NCBI RefSeq assembly: GCF_000149955.1
Contig: NC_030990.1
Span: forward strand, 2,028,502-2,092,501
Length of the DNA stretch: 64,000 bases
Direction: 5' to 3'
DNA from: Fusarium oxysporum f. sp. lycopersici 4287
Lineage: Eukaryota; Ascomycota; Sordariomycetes; Hypocreales; Nectriaceae
The position numbers were made by a program, and so were the translations under genes. Within the stretch, counting starts at the first letter, position 1. Each line of letters begins with the position of its first letter. The notes under the pieces are model-generated. The model did no database searches. It was not told the origin of the DNA and saw only the letters and a program-made list of their open reading frames with translations. This document shows, in pieces, positions 1 through 13,925 of the stretch.

Positions 1-137
1 CCCACACTTAATCCTGAGATGCAGGCACGAATAAATTCAATTCCGACGACCACGGCATTTGACTTCCCTGAGCAGGGACACGATACGGATTCAGAGGCCG
101 GACACACCATTTTGATATTAGGTGACGATTTATAGTT

Positions 138-3100
138 ATGCGATTACCTTTCCAACGGCGTAGCCCATCGGCACGCCAAAGCCACAGCCTAGGTCCCGTT
201 CTGGGTCCCAGCCTGGCGGTTTTAGCAGCTCTGGCGCCATCTCTCATACATGCCATAACATTCAATCCTGTGCCGTCGCCAAATCTAGACTTCTCTAACC
301 TGGGCAGGATCGGCATAGTTGGAGATTATGATGGAATTTCACTTTATGAATACGAGGAACAAAAAGAGAGCGCTCGCAGCTCCAACGGTAGCGAGTCACT
401 TCTGGCACCGATGCCCAACGGCGCGTTCGCTTCGATATTATCCACCGATGCGTCGATTAGAGCCATGTGCTCGTTCCAGCTCAGTAACGGAGATATGCAA
501 GGAGTGGTAATTGGCGGTAATTTCACGAGCCTGGATGGGACGCAGTCAAAGGCAGTTGCTCTCTTCAACCCAAACACGACCGAGATCACCCCTTTGGACG
601 GAATTGAGGGCGAGGTCAACGCTCTATATTGCGACCAGGAACGAGACACGGTCTATGTGGGTGGCAATTTCAAAGGCGCCAACTCTACGAATGCCATTGC
701 CTGGGTTGGTACGGATGGATGGACAAATTTGCCGTTTGCTGGCTTCAATGGCCCTGTAAAGGCCATCACAAAAGCTTCTAACGGACACATAATTTTCGGC
801 GGAACCTTTACAGGTCTTGGAAACTCGAGTACGCCCAACGGCTCCTCAAGCCAGGTCATCAATCTATCGACAGCTAACATTACGGACGAAAATGGATCCT
901 CTGGCACCGATCCCAAGGACATCGTATGCCCCGGTTCTTCTTCGACTCCTTGGTTATTGCAAGACGACACGCCAGGGTACTGGGAAGCGGATTTTTCTTT
1001 TGGGTTTGCGCCTACCAAGCTCAGACTTCGGAACACGCGCCAGGAGGGTCGTGGCACCAAGACCTTTCGCTTCCTTGCGTATCCTATCAACGGAATCATG
1101 AACTTGACCTACGTCGATCCTGAGAGTGGTAACAACGTCACCTGTACTAGCGAGTGCCCACTCCGCGACGATGAAGATTACCAGGATTTCACATTTGTCA
1201 ACCGCGTCGGCATGAATAAGTTTCGCATTGCTATTTCCGATTGGTATGGCAGTGGAGGTGGTCTGGAGAGTATCGAGCTGTTCCAGAGCGACATCTTTGC
1301 CTATGCTATTACTGACTTCAACGAGCCCAAATGTGGTGGAGTTAAGAACCCAGCTTCGGCTACGCACACTGGGCCTTGGAAGGTTTCTCCCTCACTAGAG
1401 AGCAGCTCCGAGTATCTGACTGCCGAGCTCAACGGTGACGATGACCCAGAAAAGGTATCTGTTACATTCTTTCCCAACATCATGGAATCTGGAAACTATT
1501 CTGTCAACATCTACACCCCAGGCTGTCAAGCTGATGACACCTGTGCGACTCGAGGCCGCGTTAATATTACCGGAGTCATGTCAGGTGATAATGATAAGGA
1601 TACTAATTTTACATCGACTTTATATCAAACAAACGATTTTGATAAGTACGATCAGATATATTTCGGATACATTGAGAAGAGCTCGGGTTCATTCACCCCC
1701 TCTGTCACTCTCCGCCCACTTGCAGGTCAAGATGTCAACACCCTTACAATTGTCGCTCAGAGGGTTGAATTCACTCTTACCAACTCTACTGGTGGCCTCA
1801 ACGGTCTCTTCGACTTCGATCCTGAGCAAGCAGTAGTCAATGCCACCAGTATTGTGAACTCCCCTATCAATAAACTTGGCGCAAGTTTTGATAGGGCCTC
1901 AGGTGTAGGCGTTTTGGTCACGGATAGTAATACTACCTACGTTGGTGGTAACTTCACCTCCAAGGATCACGACAACATCCTCGCTATTATCGAAAATGAC
2001 GATGTGAAGGAGCCTGGTGGTGGTTTGAATGGTGAGGTCTTCGCTATGTACCTCAACGCTACACAGCTCTACGTCGGCGGTGATTTTTCCAACACTGCCA
2101 ACGGACCTGTGACCGGCCTGGATAACGTCGCAGTATACGACACCAAGGAAGACAAGTGGAGTGCTTTAGGAGCTGGCCTCAATGGCCCTGTGATGCATGC
2201 CGTGCCACTGATGCTCAACATCACTGCCGACACTCCTGAACTTGTGATCGCTTTCACAGGAGAATTTTCTTCATGCAACTCCTTCGACAACTACGATGCC
2301 ATTTCTGTGGATGGTTTCGCCATATGGGTAGCTTCTCAAGGCAACTGGTTGCAAAACATTGACGGCAATTATCCTGCTTTTGATGGTTCACTCACAGCCG
2401 CTGTCCTAGATATTCCCATGGACGGCGGGTCTCTGTACGCTGGAGCTCTATCGTCCGCACAACTCGGTACAAACGGCGCTGCTACACTCTCAGATGATGG
2501 TCTTGGTCAGTTCCCTCTCAAGATCCGTGCCGCTACTCCGTCATCAAACTCATCTGCACTGAGCCGTCGAGATATTACTTCCTTCAATAAAAACACCACA
2601 GGCGTTGTGACCGGTATATTTTACGACGAAAACGATTACAACATCACCATCCTAGCAGGCCATTTCACGACCGAGTCGACAAAAGGTGATAAGGTACAAA
2701 ACATTGTTCTTCTTGAGGGTGACAATGTCACTGGACTTGGTTCTGACATTTCAAATGGTTCTACATTTGTCGCACTCGCTGTGCGGAATGGTATCTTGTT
2801 CGCAGGTGGTGATATCAGCGGCACCATAGACGGAACAGACATCCGTGGCCTTGTTTCATATGATCTGGAGTCAAAATCTTTCAATTCGCAGCCCGCCTCT
2901 GTATCGGGGGCCAACAGTACCGTCGCAGCTATTGCCGTCCGCCCTGGAGATTCTGGTGACGTTTATGTTGGCGGCTCGTTCGATACTGCGGGTGCATTGG
3001 ACTGCCCTGGTCTCTGCACCTACAATGTCAACTCTGGCCAGTGGAGCCGTCCAGGTAGTGAGCTTGAGGGTACCGTTTATAGCCTCTTGTGGCTGAGTAA

Positions 3101-3892
3101 GAACCAGTTGGTTGTTGGCGGTGATCTCCGCGGTAACGGATCTGACCAGCGCTTCCTTGCCAGCTGGGACGCCAACTCAGAGTCCTGGTCAAATTTCCCC
3201 GGTTCCGAAGACATTCCAGGGCCTGTTGCGGTCATCGCGCCTGGATCAATCGATTACGACCAGCTTTGGGTTGCTGGCACTTCGCTCAAGGATGACAGTG
3301 TCTTCGTAATGAAGTATGATGGTGAGAAGTGGCATACCGCCGGACCTTCCCTCTCTTCAGACACCATCATACGCGGCTTGCAGGTCTTTTCGGTGACTGA
3401 GGATCACGAAGCTGCCGACTTGTTGGACAAAAACCAGGTATTGATGTTGACAGGCTCCATCGATATCACTGACTTTGGAGTTGCCTCGGCAGCTCTCTTC
3501 AACGGCACAACATACCAACCATATGCGATGACAATTAAGGCGGGTGATGGTCCAGGCACTATTGCTGGCATCTTTACCCAGCGTGACAGTTTCTTCAAAG
3601 AAGGTAAGTTTATCACCGATCTTGTGGCCAAACAACCGTACTAACCCCATGTTGAGAGAAGCATATGGCCCTGGGCTTTGTGGTTCTTATCGGACTCGCT
3701 ATCGCGCTTGGTCTGATGCTCCTCCTCGTCCTTTGTGGCATTATTCTCGATCGCATTCGCAAGAAGCGGGAGGGCTACGTCCCTGCACCTACGTCCATGT
3801 ACGACCGGGGCAGTGGAATGCGACACATCCCGCCTCATGAGCTCCTCGAGTCTCTTGGTCACGGGCGAGGTGGTGCACCACCACGTGTCTAA
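138..3892 (+). CDS. RAX2: Rax2-family cortical polarity marker (membrane protein)
   Basis: Two exons, 138-3603 and 3657-3892; the 53-nt intron has a GTAAGT donor, an actaac branch site and a ttgag acceptor. The product is 1233 aa. An N-terminal hydrophobic segment (about residues 20-39) looks like a signal peptide. A very long extracellular region follows, with many N-glycosylation sites and recurring YVGGNF/GGxF blades typical of the Rax2 beta-propeller-like region. The small second exon supplies the single transmembrane helix (about residues 1159-1186) and a basic cytosolic tail beginning RIRKKREGY. Without splicing, the reading frame stops at 3644 before the membrane anchor. In yeasts Rax2 works with Rax1 to mark bud or growth sites at the cell cortex; a role in hyphal polarity here is inferred. 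The start is the first ATG of the frame, but only 137 bp of upstream sequence is visible. Family call is confident. Confidence 0.93.
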
Positions 3893-4740
3893 GCAAATGA
3901 GAAAGAGAAAAGAAAAGAAAAGATTCCCGATTTCTAGGGGATGTCGTCATTTTAGCAAGCTGCATACGTGTCTGATCTGATACCTTTGGCGTTCTGGAAA
4001 GGTGTATGGGATTGTTTTCGGACCAGGGAAGTCCATTGCTATTTTCGAACATGGAGATCCAATACAGGTCCCAGCATGAGCATATGGGCTCTTGACACCA
4101 AAAGTCGAAACCATATCGTTCAAAAAGCTTCGGCTTAAACCCAAGTCCCTACTTCGGCTGGATTCTGGAGGGGGCCATCTCCAACGGCAACCAGTTTACC
4201 TCGACGTCTTCGAGACCTGTTCTCTCAGTACCTCACCGCATTTCTCTTGTTTTTTTACTTCACTTCATGAGGTCATGACCCACCGGTTAATGTCTACCTG
4301 TTTATTCTTTCTCGTCGACACCCATACATAGGTGCCTTTGTCGACATGCCGTCTTTTATCGCTGTATATTACCTTCTTCTGCGCAGTTTCCGACCCCTAG
4401 ACTGCTGAGGACCTCAGGTTTTGTGCCTTTGTTCCTCTTTCAAAATTCCGTTGCTGTGAGGGCGCTGGAAGGAGAACTTGAATTATTTGAGGGCTCGGGA
4501 TGGTTATCTGATGGCACTAGTTGAGAATGATTTGGTCGATGGCGCTGCGGTTAGAGGAAGCCATCTAGCACCGAGCATGGTGATATGATACTCAGCTGAC
4601 CTAGAGTAGCTTAATTTGAGTGGTTATAGTCTCCTGGACGTTCCCATCTTCCATATACGTGACTTGTTGTGGAGAAGAGATATTATGTCTCTGTAAGATT
4701 TCTACGGACTTCTCCCTGGTGGTTGAATAGGAGCAGGCCA

Positions 4741-4762
4741 ACACACACACATATATATATAT
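4741..4762. repeat. Compound (AC)5(AT)6 microsatellite
   Basis: Five AC units run directly into six AT units. This is a simple repeat with no sign of function. Confidence 0.9.
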
Positions 4763-5115
4763 ACCCATTTTCTTCAAGGTTCATAATCTACAACTTTGAA
4801 CTGCGGCTATATCTCCGAATTCGCTCATAACTCCGTGGGCCATTTAATAATACTTGCTGGTGGTATTGTTTCTTGAGCAGGAGAGTTTGTGAATCTCCCT
4901 ATTCACTAACTGTAGTGTTTCTTGCAACATCCTGGCCTTTGTGCCTGTTTCTTTGTGCTCTTTCAGTGGGACTATACAGATGCGCGATGCTACGTAGCAT
5001 AGCATTTGGGTTCGACATCGCTCTCGTGTCAGCCCATTCTTAAGACGAGCCTTGACTCTGTCTCATAAGCAAGTGGCCGAGGCCACACCGATTGGAGCTT
5101 TGTGTTGTAGCAGCC

Positions 5116-5131
5116 GGGGGGGGGGGGGGGG
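5116..5131. repeat. Poly-G run of 16
   Basis: Sixteen consecutive G on the + strand. The length is likely unreliable in the assembly. Confidence 0.9.
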
Positions 5132-6820
5132 AGCTTGTCTTATCTTGTTCCGGCTTGTCTTGCAAGCTTCCTCTGTCGCGGTAAATGGATAACACTCTGG
5201 GTTAAAACATAAGGGAACTCTCCAGAATGAGTTGACTGGTTCCATTTGGTAGTCAATAAGTGAGGCGGACGATGTCTTTTGGTTGTCCCTGAATAGAACA
5301 AGCGGCCATGCACGTTTGACACAACTGCGCTGCGAGGATGCTCCTTGCTTAGAATACGGCTACCGCTTAAGTGACGTGCCTCAAGACCGGCGTTCCTGGC
5401 CTAGAGCTAATAGGCATATGAGTTTCGAGAGGGTCTCGTATCAGAGATGTTCACATTATTGGACTGTCAACCCCTCGATGGTACATTCATTTTAAATTTG
5501 TAGCCATAGTTCTTTGTTTACGGCTACCCTAGACCACAAGTGTCGCATCTCTTGTCATATGTCTATACATACCTCTTGCATCACATCATAGTTACAGAAC
5601 GTGGTATTGCTCTCTCTGTCCCACTCTACTGCACCACGATACCTCTTCATGGAAATACATAAAGCAGGGGGGGGTTTCCAAGGGCTCAAGACTCACACTG
5701 CCATCTCGTGTATAGCAAATATCCACAGCAAGGTCGAGTGTCGTATCTGTGAACCCTGTGATGAGTGCCAAGGAAACTCTGTTTTCCTTCAAAGTGGATC
5801 AGATCGGGTTCAGTGAAGACATCGTGGTTGGGCGAGACTCGGAAGCACAGAACCGCCGTGTGTGATGCAATGCTTACAGCAGACTAATAATGGCGGTAGC
5901 AAAAGACAAGGCACAAACAATAACGACAACTACCTGACGTTAACCTAACCTAACTAAACAGCCTTGCCTGCGATTGTGCTGAGGCCTTACTTGGGCTTGT
6001 GAGTTGTGAGGGGCATTGCTCCCTAGTCTCAAGTTAGTAGCAGATCGATGACGCTGTAGACATGCCTTATCACCCCGCCGCAACCCTCTTCCGTTTGTCT
6101 CTAGTTAGGTAGGCAAAGCGGTTCACTTAATGGTTGGTTGTTCACCTCTTCCCTGCCTCTGCCCAGTAATGACAACCCAAGCAGGATTCCAAGAATCAAC
6201 ACCAACCTGAAGTCAGCATGCTCCATGACGCAAACTCTTCTCTTTCCTTCCCTCCTTCATTGTCAAGCGCCGGCCGAAAGCTGCAAGGACGGATGCAGTC
6301 CGAAAAGCCAACTGCATCACGGAAATGGGGCCTTACCGGCGCCGCCACGGCATCATTAGCAACACCCAACGGTACAGTACCATACCTATTATCTTGAGTC
6401 TTCTGAGTATATGTACAAGATGATGGACTAGCAAGCAGCGCTCAATATGTAAGAGGAACGACACGAGACGACACGGGATATTCCATGCCAATGGGCACCA
6501 CCTGAGCCAACCACAGCAACGTCTAGTCAGTAAGCCAAGACAACGCGTAGTCTAATAGTGGACGACGTCGATACTGTAGGTGCTCAGAAGGAACAATATG
6601 AGATCAACGCGTTACAGGGACCATTGCCGGTGGCAATAGTGGACGAGAGGGTGTGGAGTTCACGTTCGCCATATGCAAGATAGAGCCCGTCACTTCAAAT
6701 TACTCTAACGCCAGCGCCGCGGTAGTTGTGTTGCCCAGTGAATGATGGCAATTGCTAGAATCCCATACAACAGACCACCGGTATACGTGTGGTCGTACAT
6801 ATCGCCTTGGCGAAAAAACA

Positions 6821-7713
6821 NNNNNNNNNNNNNNNNNNNNNNNNNNNNNNNNNNNNNNNNNNNNNNNNNNNNNNNNNNNNNNNNNNNNNNNNNNNNNNNN
6901 NNNNNNNNNNNNNNNNNNNNNNNNNNNNNNNNNNNNNNNNNNNNNNNNNNNNNNNNNNNNNNNNNNNNNNNNNNNNNNNNNNNNNNNNNNNNNNNNNNNN
7001 NNNNNNNNNNNNNNNNNNNNNNNNNNNNNNNNNNNNNNNNNNNNNNNNNNNNNNNNNNNNNNNNNNNNNNNNNNNNNNNNNNNNNNNNNNNNNNNNNNNN
7101 NNNNNNNNNNNNNNNNNNNNNNNNNNNNNNNNNNNNNNNNNNNNNNNNNNNNNNNNNNNNNNNNNNNNNNNNNNNNNNNNNNNNNNNNNNNNNNNNNNNN
7201 NNNNNNNNNNNNNNNNNNNNNNNNNNNNNNNNNNNNNNNNNNNNNNNNNNNNNNNNNNNNNNNNNNNNNNNNNNNNNNNNNNNNNNNNNNNNNNNNNNNN
7301 NNNNNNNNNNNNNNNNNNNNNNNNNNNNNNNNNNNNNNNNNNNNNNNNNNNNNNNNNNNNNNNNNNNNNNNNNNNNNNNNNNNNNNNNNNNNNNNNNNNN
7401 NNNNNNNNNNNNNNNNNNNNNNNNNNNNNNNNNNNNNNNNNNNNNNNNNNNNNNNNNNNNNNNNNNNNNNNNNNNNNNNNNNNNNNNNNNNNNNNNNNNN
7501 NNNNNNNNNNNNNNNNNNNNNNNNNNNNNNNNNNNNNNNNNNNNNNNNNNNNNNNNNNNNNNNNNNNNNNNNNNNNNNNNNNNNNNNNNNNNNNNNNNNN
7601 NNNNNNNNNNNNNNNNNNNNNNNNNNNNNNNNNNNNNNNNNNNNNNNNNNNNNNNNNNNNNNNNNNNNNNNNNNNNNNNNNNNNNNNNNNNNNNNNNNNN
7701 NNNNNNNNNNNNN
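6821..7713. other. Assembly gap (893 N)
   Basis: A continuous run of N. Any reading frame crossing it is an artefact of translating N as X. The true length and content are unknown, and a small gene could be hidden here. Confidence 0.99.
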
Positions 7714-10700
7714 TTCTCAGCCCTGCCCTTTGTTGGCAGCCTGGTACCAGCTGAAAGGTCCTTTCTATCGCAACCCTGTTATGTATCATGGCGCCAAGCG
7801 ATTACCCCCTTGGGTCACGTTGGGTGATAGAGCCGCTAGCAAAAACAACGTTGCGTCTGCGGTTGCAGTCTAAATGTGCGTATTGCCCAATGGAGCCAGA
7901 GTTGGTCCATTCGATAAACACGCTAGACATCAAGACGATTATGCCAGGGGCCTCGTCTAAGATATCGGATATCCAAACACCAAATAACCTTCGATGAGAT
8001 GAGACAGGTCTACGTGATCTGAGTGCACGGGTGTTGTTCTTTGGTTCGTGACGATCAAATTTACCCGAGTACTTGGAACCACTTTGCCATACAGTGCCTC
8101 ACTCGTGAGTTCAGAGTTTCAGTCAAGGTTCAGTTGTACTATCATGCTTCAGAGCGGACATGAATCCGAGTGGCCATGAACTTCAAATCTGGTCTTCGAA
8201 TGAGCAACGGGCGCGACAATGCGCACGGTCGCTAGAGCGGAGGCTCCTCTTGTTGTCCAGCTGTGTCCCGTAAATTGGAGCCTCTCCTGAAAGCTTTCTC
8301 CCTCAGCGGACTCGACTTGACAAGTGACAAGAGCTGCCGCGTCAGCTAAACCTCAATGATTGAATCAAGCCCTGGCTCTTGATGCTCTGAGACCCAACTC
8401 AACTGGGTCCATACCATACCTACTCTTCCTCACCAGGAACCAGTCTGGAGAGCGAAGACCCGCTATCGGGATGCCGAAAACGCTCATTGTCTCCACCCCC
8501 ATCATAGGCCATCATGAACAGGTACCTTCACCCGTCTCTGAGCGGCTCCTATTTTGACTCGTGCATCTGTTATGCTTCTTCTCAGTGGCACCGGCTTTGC
8601 TGCGTCCCGAGCTGCTAGTTGCGCGCCAAACATGCACCGGCTACCTAGCCCCGCAGCCGTGTCCATCCAGTCTACCAGTGCAGACACGGCTGTATCTAAT
8701 TGCCTGTCCTGCTACCGGCCTGAGTTGCTCCGGACGCACCGGCCGAGTCCGCACACAGAAACAGAGGGGCTCTGCGCTGGTGGTACCTTGTCGCGGTACA
8801 TTGACATCACAGGTTCATCTAAACTCACGCGGGACTGGGATTGATGTAAATCCACCGCTGTAAGAAGGCGGGACGCTGCGGAATAGACTCCCTGGGATTG
8901 ATAAAAGGAGATTAAGATTGAGGCGTCAGATCGAACAGCACAGGGGCAGGTCTTGGCAGCGGATTGGATGCTCCCCAAAATGCTGGGGAAGATGAGCATC
9001 ACTCCTCTGCCAGGCAACTCAAAGAGGTCCATTTTATCTCAGCTGTTGGTACAGTACGATACAGTGCTGTAGTCAGTTCCCAACAGGATGGTTCAAGGAA
9101 GATTCATCTTGACGATCACCGCTGCACTGGTGCTCAACACGTGTTACGTGGATTGAACATCAGTCCGTTCGTCAACCATTGCCACGGGTTCATAGAAACC
9201 AACAAAGTAAGATCTACATGCCACCATCTGGGGTGATTCAAAGCGTCGATACATATCGCTCGAGGTTATTCGAATTTCGTATGTTTTAGTGCCTGTCCGT
9301 TTCAAATGAGCCTCGAGTCCACCATAGCACGTCAACACTAGTGTCCCAATCTCGTTGCAATGTCATGGTTCACGTGAAATCCCCTTTGACTAGTTGCACT
9401 TATGATCTGAGTACGGCGTGACTGGTGGGTTGCGATAAGTCCTTGTCTTGGGAAGGATGAATCGTGGGGGCAATATTCAAGACCATGTAAGATCCTGTTC
9501 TCTGGTATTGCTAGTATGTAGGTAGACAGCTGGGATCGAGGCAGACTGTCGAGCCCGTGCATCGCCGCCTGGAACCATTGCCTCAATGCGTGCTTGATAC
9601 ACGCCCTGAGCATGGATTGAAAACTGTTGCCTGGATAGCGATACTTATCGGATGTTGTATGTCAAAACGTACATCCAGTGACGTTTGTGATCATGGGTTT
9701 GATCCAGTCCGGGGAAAGAAAACACCTTACTTTGAGATGGCAGGAAACAACTCAAACTCAAACCAGCGCCATCGGCTCTTCTTTCGCTGTAATATCACTA
9801 AATCCACTTGCTAATCTTGAATGCGAGATGAGATTTGATGGAACAATATCCAACTGATAAAGAATCAAAGCTGAAGCAAAGAAGATATAGTCAGGTGTGC
9901 CGTTGGGGTTGCAGTCGTTGACCGGGAATATTTTAAGGCGGGCTGGGGAATGCTGGTAGATTCTGAGACACACCCCTGCAACAAAGTCAGCGCTGAATGG
10001 CTTGATTGCCCCATTCATGGAACCGTAAACCCATAATTTTCACTCTTGATGCCCCTTCAAATCTTCACGAGCAATGAGCGTTTCCAGACTTATGACCACC
10101 AGTTCGGGCAGTCCGATATCTGCAACCCAAACCAGGACCTGCTTGTCTTTACGGACATTTTAGCCTTCTAGAAATCACAAGGAAGTTTGGCAAAGTGCAA
10201 CCTCACAGCAGCCCAATCGAAGTTGAGCAGGTGTGTAACGTGGGCGTCTGTGTCAGCTCGCCTGCCAGCCCCGTAGTGATCGACAAGTCGTCAATCTCGG
10301 GTATCAGGACGAGCTAGATGAACTAGCAAAAAGAAAAACAGGCGTTGTATTGCAAGAGCGCAGGGACCGTGTATCTGAAGGGTTACGTAAAATAATGTAA
10401 TTTTACAGTCGTGAGTATTGTAATTTTGAAAGTGGTGCATGGGGCGAGAGTTGCTTCCTGGAAGCCCATGTCCAAGACACTGTTTCGTGTGCTCAAAGAG
10501 CCGGATCGACACCATGAAGACAACGCTTGTCGGGATAGCGTCGGCATCGCTGACAAGGCGCAGATTCGAATGCCGGAGGGTAATGATGATCGCAAGATCT
10601 GGGAGATAATCACAATTAAAACCTCGCTGGGGCCCCTTGCGCAAGATATGTTTCAAACATCCCTTTTGGGCTTGCCCATTTCCAATTCGGAATAGTTGGT

Positions 10701-12239
10701 TCCATTAGGTCTTTCCCGTCAGAAAATTACCATCCCGGCAGCCTGTAGGAGGCTCGGCTGGAATCCGTATGAAGGCCAGAGGTCTTGCCTTTCGCAAGTT
10801 CCTACTACCCAACGCGAAGCACCGAGTTACTCAAGGACTTAATGATCTTGCCACTGTTCATCGAGTCCAAGTCATGGCAATATTCTTCCAGTTGTGAATT
10901 CCTTTTCTTCCGAATCATTCAATATAAAGGGATTTTTTCCTTCTTTTTCTTTAAACCAGATATTGCTTTTCCAGGCTCACGGGGCCCAAAACATCAGTAC
11001 TTGGACCCCATGGATGTGCTCGTGAGAGCTGGAGCGAAAGAGCAGACTGTAGAAAGTGCCAAGGACCTGCTAGGAAACATTGGCAATATCGACAGCCAAG
11101 AACAAATCTTAATCCGTAGCGGTCTGTGACGGCTGGTCCGACCACTCTCTGGGACCCCCTATCGTTTTCGTCGTTGACCAATCCCAAGCAGCTTCCTTGT
11201 GGCCTTTTGCATTTCCTATGCTTGGTCACATCAGATTCACGGCTTAAGATAGTTTGGTGTTATTTCCGTAGCAGGTCGAATGAAGGGGAGGGTCACCCTT
11301 ATCAATGACTGGCTGTATCTGGGTCTTCATGCGTCGCGGGGCGCCACTCCCATCATTGCTATAGCAAACGGGCGGGTCTATCGTGTATGTGCTCCGTATA
11401 CCACTCCGTATTGCAGAGGGCACCAAGCGAAATGGCTGCAAGTGGACTGTAGATAAACTACGGACATCTTGTGTTCTCGGCATTGATGAGGGAGGCAGTT
11501 GGTTCGCGCAGAACAATCTGTCGTCGGCGTGGTCCGTTTTGGCTGGATTGTAGCGATTAAATGTTAGAGAAAGAGAGGCAACACCCTGACTCTCTATGAC
11601 TTTGGAAAAGAAAGACCCCCGCATCGATCACTAGGTAGGGAAGTTAACGCGCCTACCTAATAAGGTAGTGTATATTTGAATCGCGGAAGGGCTGTTCCTT
11701 CATACCAAATCGAGGGAAGGTGCTAACCAGGGCAGCACCTTTGTTTTTTTTTTCTCGATCCCCAGGCACACTTTTCCGTCCATATCCAGAGACTAGAGCA
11801 AAAAGCCAACACAGGCACACAGCAAATCACCCACACATAACTCTAACTGATACACGATACATGGCACGGCACTGAGTTTGATCTCCCCGAAAAGGAATTC
11901 TAATAATCAGGAGCCGTTCCCCAATATGGAGGCGGCGTCGAGCTAGCAGAAGTACCACGATGGGGCAAATCTGAGCACAGGCAAAGCCACATGCGCCAAA
12001 ACGTCCATTCTCAAGCGTTCAATCTAACGAAAGGCCTCTACCAGCGAAGAACTACAGTAGTCGCAGTGACTGACTGACATCAAAACCCATCCAGAAAAAT
12101 TACAATGTCGCAAGATTCCAACTACACAAAGTTGGGGGCAAAGGGCTTCTTCAGCCCTTGGCTATCTACCTACCTAGGCAGGAATTGTTTAGTGCCATGG
12201 TCTGACAATTATCCGCGCTCATTATCCGCGGTCATCGGA

Positions 12240-12257
12240 TGCTGATGCTGATGCTGA
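12240..12257. repeat. Short tandem repeat, three TGCTGA-type hexamers
   Basis: Three tandem copies of a TGCTGA-type hexamer within a gene-free stretch. Confidence 0.8.
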
Positions 12258-13900
12258 TTCCTGGATACTACTACACCAAAATCATAGGCGGGCATATATG
12301 CAATGCTCTGTGGTGCCCCACGAGGGTTGAAGGACGGCACAACAGGGCAGGTGGAAAAGTACTATAGGGGACATTTTGGACTCCTTACTAGGGAAACAAA
12401 GCCGACTCGCGGCGTGCAGTTATGGCATCACTGCAACACCACTTTTGGGGGGTCATGGTGGCTCTCCGTGCCCTTTTCCAGTGAGAGTGAGAGTGACGCC
12501 GTCCCACATCGTTTTTGGAGCAGTATGATGACGGCGATGCCAGAGGTTCTCAGGGTCTTGTCGTTTGTTTGGTCTTGCATGGCCTTGTCAGTGATGAACT
12601 GTTTCTGCCCTTGTCAGAGCGCCTGTGGCATCTTTCAAGGGTTCACAACGTCAGTCAGTTGCCATCATATGCCAGGCCATCCTAGACCGTTGATGTCAAT
12701 GCCCTTTTGTCACCCTCCACCGTGCGGTAAGTTATCGGTGCATGCCCACGGTATGGCGGATGAGCAATATCAATGTCAACGTCAAGGCAATGCAATGGCA
12801 TGGCATGCCTCTGCTAGCCCCTAGCGTCGCCCTCAAAGGCTGTTTCAATTCCTTCACCGTCTCGCGTTCCCAGCGTTTCTTGTCTCGTTTCTGAGTTCCA
12901 CCCACACTTGCTGGAGTTGCTTCATGACGTACCTTACGTCAGGGCTCTCATGGGTAAACACCCTTCCGCGACAAGGGCGTCTTGTGGCCGACGTCTCCCG
13001 TGGAGCTTTTGGCGGCTTTTAGCTCTTGTCAAGTATCTGGTACGTCTTGGGCTCTTCCCACCCTTGCCATTGCTTGTTGACGTGGGATCCCTGGCCATTC
13101 CCCATGACCAAGCGCACGACTCGACAACGCCCACTCAATTAAATCCACTCAACAAGAAGCTCTCTGCAATCCATTCCCACAACACTAGACAAGCCTATGC
13201 GGATCCCTCGATGCTGCCGTTGAGTGGCTTGAAGGACCCTCGATTCCCACCCGCCGCCCGCGTCGCAACAAGTCACCTACAGGCACGCTTCCATTTGGCT
13301 TGCGGACCCTGCATATTATGATCCCGCCCTGTCTGTCGTCCACCTCAATTCCCAGTCCAATACGTACCCAAGGTGCTCCCCTGCCTTGCAATTCATCTCA
13401 GACCCTCCACATCAGTGGCGTTCGTGAGTTGCTTGGATAGCGGGGGTCCCTTTGCAAACTGCCGTCCGTAGCCTTGCCCACCTTCACTTGTCTGTTCTCT
13501 GTCAGTCTTCAGCTCTGAGCACACCCCTCTCCATAGACATCCTATGCCACCTTGTGTACACCGTAATCCTTCTCGTCTGCCATCGACGCACCCCCTCTGG
13601 ACAGAAGAACAAGTTAGTGGTGTTTAGTGTTCTTTTTGGTAGGATCAGGCCTTGAACTGCTACTTGAATAATCAATTGTTTTAATGATCTGAAGTCTCCC
13701 ATCTTCAAATCTATTGATGCCATCATAGCAGGTGTTTATGTATTCTTTTCTTGCTGTCTCATGAATCTACATCATCTCCGGCCTGGCACTGGTAGACCTT
13801 GAGGGTTTCTTCTAGGATTTCTGATCTAAATCTCTTCAAAAGTCGCTGATCTTTGCGCTGTCTGGCACCGCGGACGCTACTATCTGGGTGCCGTGGACTG

Positions 13901-13925
13901 TCAAGTCAAGTCAAGTCAAGTCAAG
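13901..13925. repeat. (TCAAG)5 tandem pentanucleotide
   Basis: Five perfect TCAAG units followed by a partial unit, about 500 bp upstream of the flbC start codon, possibly inside its leader or promoter. Confidence 0.92.

Larger units (their letters stand above)
3893..6820. other. Gene-free region downstream of RAX2, up to the assembly gap
   Basis: No open reading frame here looks like a gene. The region holds the RAX2 3' end, a dinucleotide microsatellite and a 16-G run. Short reading frames of 60-80 codons lack domains, codon bias or plausible introns. Confidence 0.6.

Noticed and set aside
6742..7873. Several 320-370 codon frames on both strands
   Set aside because: They consist almost entirely of the N gap translated as X; only 10-40 real codons at each end.
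12303..12824. 173-codon + strand frame
   Set aside because: Cys/His/Met/Trp-rich, no domain, no codon pattern of the real genes; most likely chance or part of a leader.
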